Part shown: one piece after another, positions 60,138-64,000 of the stretch
Numbering within the stretch: the stretch's first letter is position 1
Layout: every line of letters starts with the position of its first letter
NCBI RefSeq assembly: GCF_029105185.1
Contig: NZ_JAFMZK010000010.1
Span: 1-64,000, forward strand
Source: Aliiroseovarius sp. Z3
GTDB taxonomy: Bacteria > Pseudomonadota > Alphaproteobacteria > Rhodobacterales > Rhodobacteraceae
Reading direction: 5' to 3'
Length of the DNA: 64,000 nucleotides
Made by a program: the position numbers and the translations under genes
Notes under the pieces: model-generated
What the model was told of the DNA's origin: nothing
Database searches by the model: none
Seen by the model: only the letters and a program-made list of their open reading frames with translations

Positions 60138-61223
60138 ATGACCGATCAGACACCACTTGTCCGCATGGAAGGATTGTCGAAGCATTTCGGCCCGACCGTC
60201 GCACTGGACAACCTGACCCTGGACATCGCGCAAGGTGAGTTCGTGACCTTCCTTGGCCCGTCGGGCTGCGGCAAGTCCACAACGCTGCGCATCCTTGGGG
60301 GCTTCGAACGCCCGACCACGGGTCGCGTGATCCTTGATGGAGAGGATGTGACCAACCAGCCCCCCGAAAAGCGCCACGTGAACATGGTGTTTCAGGACTA
60401 TGCGCTGTTTCCACATATGACCGTGGCGCAGAACATTTCCTTTGGCTTGGAGCTGAAGGGCATGGGCAAGGCCGACATCAAGCGCCGATCGGACGAGATC
60501 ATGTCGTTCCTTGAACTTGACGCCTTTGGTGACCGCTATCCGGTGCAACTGTCCGGTGGGCAACGCCAACGTGTGGCGCTGGCTCGTGCGCTGGCGCCCG
60601 ATCCGGCCCTGTTGCTGTTGGACGAACCTTTGGGCGCGCTGGACGCAAAGCTGCGCGGTCAGGTTCAGCAGGAACTGAAGTCGATCCAGCGTCGCACCCA
60701 CAAGACGTTTTTCTTCGTGACCCATGATCAGGAAGAGGCACTGACCATGTCCGACCGGATCGTGGTGATGAACAAGGGTCGGGTCGAACAGGACGGCACG
60801 CCGGAAGAGCTGTATTTCCGCCCCGCCAGCCGCTTCGTGGCCGAGTTTATCGGCGAGACCAACCTGCTGTCGGGCCAGATGCGCGGCACCGAAGGCGACA
60901 AGGTGGTGATGGACTGGCACGGGGCGACCCTGATGGGCAAAGCCCCGGACACCCTGCCGGGCGAGGGGCAGCCGATCACCGCCTCGGTACGGTTGGAAAA
61001 GCTGGGCTTCCATGCCGAACGCCCACAGACTGGAAACGCGGTGCAGGGCCGTGTGGTGGGCAAGACCTTCCTTGGGTCGCGCATGGCGATGGAGATCGCA
61101 GTGGGCGATGGGGGCGATGCGCTGCTCAAGGCCTATGTGGATGCCGAAACCGGCCAGTCCGTTGGCAACGACCCGGTCTGGATCGGCTGGGAGGCGGATA
61201 ACATGGCGGTGCTGAACGACTGA
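60138..61223 (+). CDS. ABC transporter ATP-binding protein, PotA-like
   Basis: The 361-residue ATPase has Walker A GPSGCGKSTTLRILGG near residue 40, the signature QLSGGQRQRVALARAL, Walker B LLLLDEPLGALDAKLR, and FVTHDQEEALTMSDR. A TOBE domain follows from about residue 270. It lies three bases after the permease and completes the importer. Convergent glpR follows after 13 bases. Confidence 0.9.
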   Translation: MTDQTPLVRMEGLSKHFGPTVALDNLTLDIAQGEFVTFLGPSGCGKSTTLRILGGFERPTTGRVILDGEDVTNQPPEKRHVNMVFQDYALFPHMTVAQNISFGLELKGMGKADIKRRSDEIMSFLELDAFGDRYPVQLSGGQRQRVALARALAPDPALLLLDEPLGALDAKLRGQVQQELKSIQRRTHKTFFFVTHDQEEALTMSDRIVVMNKGRVEQDGTPEELYFRPASRFVAEFIGETNLLSGQMRGTEGDKVVMDWHGATLMGKAPDTLPGEGQPITASVRLEKLGFHAERPQTGNAVQGRVVGKTFLGSRMAMEIAVGDGGDALLKAYVDAETGQSVGNDPVWIGWEADNMAVLND

Positions 61224-61236
61224 CGAGGTGCGACAG

Positions 61237-62001
61237 TTACGGACCAGCCACAACGACGTTGACGCCCCAGTCCTGGCATTTTTCGGCAAGGCTGGGGGGC
61301 AGCGGTTGGTCCGTGAAAAACGCGTCCAGTTCGGACAGGGATGCGATTTTCGCTGGCGCCTTTCGGGTCAGCTTGGAGACATCGGCAACCAGAAACGCCT
61401 TGCGTGATTGCCGGATGATGGATTGGCTGACGCCGACCTCCTGTAGGTCGAAATCCAGCAGGTCGCCGTCGATATCCATGGCGGAGCATCCGATCACGGC
61501 GATGTCGAACTTGAACCGGCTGATGGCAGCCGTGGTCAGGCTGCCGACTAGTCCACCATCAGACCGGCGCAGGGTGCCGCCGACCACCACGATCTCGCAA
61601 TCCGGATTGGCCACAAGGATGTTGGCCACGTTCATGTTATTGGTCACCACCATCAGGTTCTTATGGCCCAACAGCTCTGTCGCGACCGCTTCTGTGCTGG
61701 TGCCGATGTTCAGAAACACCGACGCATCATCAGGGATCTGCGCGGCACAGGCCACGGCGATGTTGCGTTTGACCTCGGCATTCAGGGCCCGGCGTTCTTC
61801 ATAGCCGATATTGGTGGTGCCTGACGGCAGCACCGCGCCGCCATGCACACGCTCCAACCGGCCTTCGTCGGCAAGGTCAGTCAAATCGCGTCGGATGGTT
61901 TGCAGGGTTACGCCAAACTGTTCCGCAAGGCCTTCGACCGTCACTTTGCCTTCGCGGCGCGCGATGGTCAGGATTTCTGAGTGGCGGAAAACTTGAGACA
62001 T
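61237..62001 (-). CDS. glpR: DeoR family repressor of glycerol metabolism
   Basis: Starting at ATG 62001, the 254-residue protein has a DeoR helix-turn-helix (LAEQFGVTLQTIRRDLTDLA followed by RLERVHGGA) and a phosphosugar-sensing domain with ASVFLNIGTSTEAVA. It is divergent from glpD across a region with AACGAA repeats. E. coli GlpR binds glycerol-3-phosphate as inducer and similar sites, so repression of glpD and the transporter is likely. Confidence 0.88.
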   Translation of the reverse strand: MSQVFRHSEILTIARREGKVTVEGLAEQFGVTLQTIRRDLTDLADEGRLERVHGGAVLPSGTTNIGYEERRALNAEVKRNIAVACAAQIPDDASVFLNIGTSTEAVATELLGHKNLMVVTNNMNVANILVANPDCEIVVVGGTLRRSDGGLVGSLTTAAISRFKFDIAVIGCSAMDIDGDLLDFDLQEVGVSQSIIRQSRKAFLVADVSKLTRKAPAKIASLSELDAFFTDQPLPPSLAEKCQDWGVNVVVAGP

Positions 62002-62225
62002 ATGGTCGAGCGCAGATGCTTCCTGTTGTTTCCGAACGAAATTACAAGAAAACGAACGAAGCCGCAATTGTCTTACGCGCTTTTGCCGCGAATCGAAAGA
62101 ATGATGCGCTGATTCGGGCAGATTCTTGGGATCTGCACCCGAGAATCGAATATCCCAAGCGCTGATCCACCCAACTTAGCTGAAGAATGTGAGGTTAAAG
62201 CTCATATTTTTCAAATATCTACAAA

Positions 62226-62245
62226 TAACGAACATAAACGAAAAT
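62226..62245 (+). promoter_or_regulatory. Candidate GlpR operator between glpR and glpD
   Basis: TAACGAACATAAACGAAAAT contains AACGAACATA, one half of the E. coli-type GlpR operator, plus a second AACGAAA. Further AACGAACGAA (62051-62060) and CGAACGAA (62033-62040) copies lie near the glpR start. The 308-base divergent gap therefore holds sites at both ends. I see no gene in it. Confidence 0.5.
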
Positions 62246-62309
62246 ATGTAACTTTCTTTTTTCGGGTAAGCTGCTAGAAATGACTCCTACGCTGCACCTG
62301 GGGGGAACC

Positions 62310-63911
62310 ATGCCGGCTGATGCCACCGATAATGCCTATGATCTTTTTATCATTGGTGGTGGAATCAATGGCTGTGGCATTGCGCGGGATGCGGCCGGAC
62401 GCGGGATGTCAGTCGCCCTTGCCGAAATGGACGACCTTGCATCGGCGACCTCATCTGCATCAACAAAACTGTTCCACGGCGGTCTGCGGTATCTGGAGTA
62501 TTTCGAGTTTCGTTTGGTGCGTGAAGCGCTGATGGAACGCGAGACCTTGTTGGAAGCAATGCCGCATATCAGCTGGCCGATGCGGTTTGTGCTGCCGTAT
62601 CACAAGGACATGCGGTTCGAGGCTGAAACGCCAACCTCGAAACTTTTGAACGTCTTCATGCCCTGGCTTCGCGGGCGCCGCCCGGCATGGCTGATCCGGC
62701 TGGGCCTGTTCATGTATGATCACCTTGGGGGGCGAAAAATCCTGCCGGGCACCACGACGGTCGACCTGCGTGCAGGGCCGGAGGGCGCGCCGTTGGACAG
62801 CCGCTTTGTCAAAGCCTACGAATATTCGGATTGCTGGGTAGATGACGCCCGCCTTGTCGCCCTGAACGCCCGGGATGCCGCCAATCGCGGCGCCCGGATC
62901 ATGGTTGGCACCAAGGTTGTTGCGGCAACGCGCGAAGGGGATCGCTGGCGGATCGAGACATCGGATCGCGCCACGGGCGAGGGGTCTGTGTTCTATGCGC
63001 GGATGCTGATCAACGCGGGCGGCCCTTGGGTGGGCAATATCATTAGAAACGCCGTGCGCAGCAATGCACAGGATGGTGTCAGGCTGGTGCGCGGCAGCCA
63101 TATCGTGACCCCGCGGCTTTATGATCACGACAAATGCTATTTCTTCCAGGGTACCGATGGGCGGATCATCTTTGCCATCCCGTATGAACAGGATTTCACG
63201 CTGATTGGCACCACCGATCAGGATCATGACGACCCGTCGATCAAGCCGGTCTGCACCGAAACCGAACAGGACTATCTGATCGCGTTCGCCAATCAGTATT
63301 TCAAGCGGGACATAAGCCGCGATGATATCGTCTGGACCTATTCCGGTGTGCGCCCGCTTTATGATGACGGGGCCAGTTCTGCCACCGCGGCAACCCGCGA
63401 TTACACGTTGAAAGTGGATACAGACGGTGGGGCGCCGCTGCTGAACGTGTTTGGTGGTAAGATCACCACCTATCGCCGGCTTGCGGAATCGGCGATGGAC
63501 AAGGTTCGTGACGTCTTCCCGGATCTGCCGGGAAAATGGACGGCGGGCGTGGCGCTTGCTGGTGGTGATTTCAGGGTGAGCGAGAAGCCGGAGCTGGTGG
63601 CGCGGCTGCGGCGGGACTACGGCTTTCTTGACGCTTTTTGGGCCGAGCGCATGATCCGTGCCTATGGCACCGATGCTTGGAAAATATTGGGCAAGGCACA
63701 ATCGGTCGCCGATCTGGGACAAGATTTTGGCGCGACGCTGACAGAAGCCGAACTGCGCTGGATGATGGTGCACGAATTCGCCAGACGGGCCGAGGATGCC
63801 GTTTGGCGGCGCAGCAAACTGGGTCTGCGCATGACAGATCAGCAAATTCAGGCCGTGGAAGACTGGATGGTCGGGGCCGACACGAATGGGGAGACGCGGG
63901 CCACCGGATAA
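62310..63911 (+). CDS. glpD: Glycerol-3-phosphate dehydrogenase, aerobic type
   Basis: ATG 62310 is preferred over an ATG 30 bases earlier because GGGGGGA lies five bases before it, giving 533 residues. The FAD-binding start is YDLFIIGGGINGCGIARDAA, then LASATSSASTKLFHGGLRYL, and IKPVCTETEQDYLIAFANQYF is typical of GlpD. It is a membrane-associated flavoprotein passing electrons from glycerol-3-phosphate to quinone. It is divergent from GlpR and followed by glycerol transporter genes. Confidence 0.95.
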   Translation: MPADATDNAYDLFIIGGGINGCGIARDAAGRGMSVALAEMDDLASATSSASTKLFHGGLRYLEYFEFRLVREALMERETLLEAMPHISWPMRFVLPYHKDMRFEAETPTSKLLNVFMPWLRGRRPAWLIRLGLFMYDHLGGRKILPGTTTVDLRAGPEGAPLDSRFVKAYEYSDCWVDDARLVALNARDAANRGARIMVGTKVVAATREGDRWRIETSDRATGEGSVFYARMLINAGGPWVGNIIRNAVRSNAQDGVRLVRGSHIVTPRLYDHDKCYFFQGTDGRIIFAIPYEQDFTLIGTTDQDHDDPSIKPVCTETEQDYLIAFANQYFKRDISRDDIVWTYSGVRPLYDDGASSATAATRDYTLKVDTDGGAPLLNVFGGKITTYRRLAESAMDKVRDVFPDLPGKWTAGVALAGGDFRVSEKPELVARLRRDYGFLDAFWAERMIRAYGTDAWKILGKAQSVADLGQDFGATLTEAELRWMMVHEFARRAEDAVWRRSKLGLRMTDQQIQAVEDWMVGADTNGETRATG

Positions 63912-63938
63912 GGGGCCATGCGTTAGCGGAGGACAAAC

Positions 63939-64000
63939 ATGACTTTGAAGCTGGAAGGCGTCACCAAACGAATGGATGGGCAGACGCACATCTATCCGAC
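63939..64000 (+). CDS. glpS: Glycerol ABC transporter ATP-binding protein (partial, runs off the window)
   Basis: A GGAGGA ribosome site precedes ATG 63939, and the first 20 residues MTLKLEGVTKRMDGQTHIYP resemble the start of the GlpS ATPase of the GlpSTPQV glycerol importer found downstream of glpD in rhizobia and Rhodobacterales. Walker motifs lie beyond the window, so the identity rests on the first residues and on context. Confidence 0.6.
   Translation, partial: MTLKLEGVTKRMDGQTHIYP

Noticed and set aside
61259-61804. Rightward open frame of 181 codons
   Set aside because: It is the complement of glpR, with no motif and no ribosome site.
1-64000. CRISPR arrays, rRNA, tRNA, insertion sequences
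   Set aside because: No repeat-spacer pattern, no conserved rRNA or tRNA arms, and no transposase-like frame was seen on reading both strands, so none is reported.

Overview
The window looks like chromosome (or large replicon) of an alphaproteobacterium of the Rhodobacteraceae/Roseobacter type. The grounds are the GC-rich coding style, the many ABC and TRAP importers, a SitABCD manganese system, a DUF1636 gene beside BtuCDF under a cobalamin riboswitch, a Hint_2 protein, and alphaproteobacterial Kbl/Tdh and NanA-SiaPQM. I saw no rRNA, tRNA, CRISPR array or intact insertion sequence.

Layout: 1-1.3 kb holds remnants of a hydantoin-type locus (NCS1 permease, racemase, IclR regulator). 1.5-8.0 kb is an RpiR-headed operon with a two-domain ABC importer, a histidine phosphatase and a Ca/Na antiporter. 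8.0-10.2 kb is an Rrf2 repressor divergent from an MFS exporter, with an operator on the promoter, then a methyltransferase stub. 10.3-13.1 kb is an island of a Hint protein plus autotransporter, exbD and tonB fragments. 13.1-16.6 kb is a cobalamin riboswitch with a DUF1636-BtuDFC operon. 16.6-20.3 kb is SitABCD. 20.3-23.9 kb mixes wreckage of heme uptake (hmuS, hmuV, receptor) and of a siderophore transporter with an intact hypothetical-bfd-bfr operon and two candidate iron operators. 24.5-31.6 kb is a sialic acid catabolic and TRAP uptake locus. 33-38.2 kb is a redox-repair group (MsrB, MsrA, a thioredoxin-fold protein, a sulfite-oxidase-like enzyme, a glutaredoxin-GNAT fusion, a second MsrA-like protein) ending in a cation antiporter. 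38.4-48.2 kb is an AraC regulator divergent from hydantoinase/oxoprolinase genes plus a Liv-type ABC importer. 48.4-51.3 kb is an XRE-cupin regulator with kbl-tdh. 51.3-61.2 kb is a Lrp regulator, a class V PLP enzyme, a flavin monooxygenase, two carboxymuconolactone-decarboxylase-fold proteins, an opine-dehydrogenase-like enzyme and a polyamine-type ABC importer. 61.2-64 kb is GlpR, GlpD and the start of a glycerol ABC transporter gene.

Two themes stand out. First, intact uptake-plus-catabolism operons each carry readable control elements: tandem repeats for AraC, a palindrome over the MFS promoter, and a dyad shared between kbl-tdh and the opine-dehydrogenase operon (19 nt with one mismatch). 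The shared dyad suggests one regulon joining threonine breakdown to an uncharacterised catabolic pathway. Second, at least eight genes are broken mostly by internal deletions that keep gene ends, and several belong to TonB-dependent iron or heme uptake, while Mn, B12 and iron storage genes remain intact. All functions are inferred from motifs and context; no database search was run.
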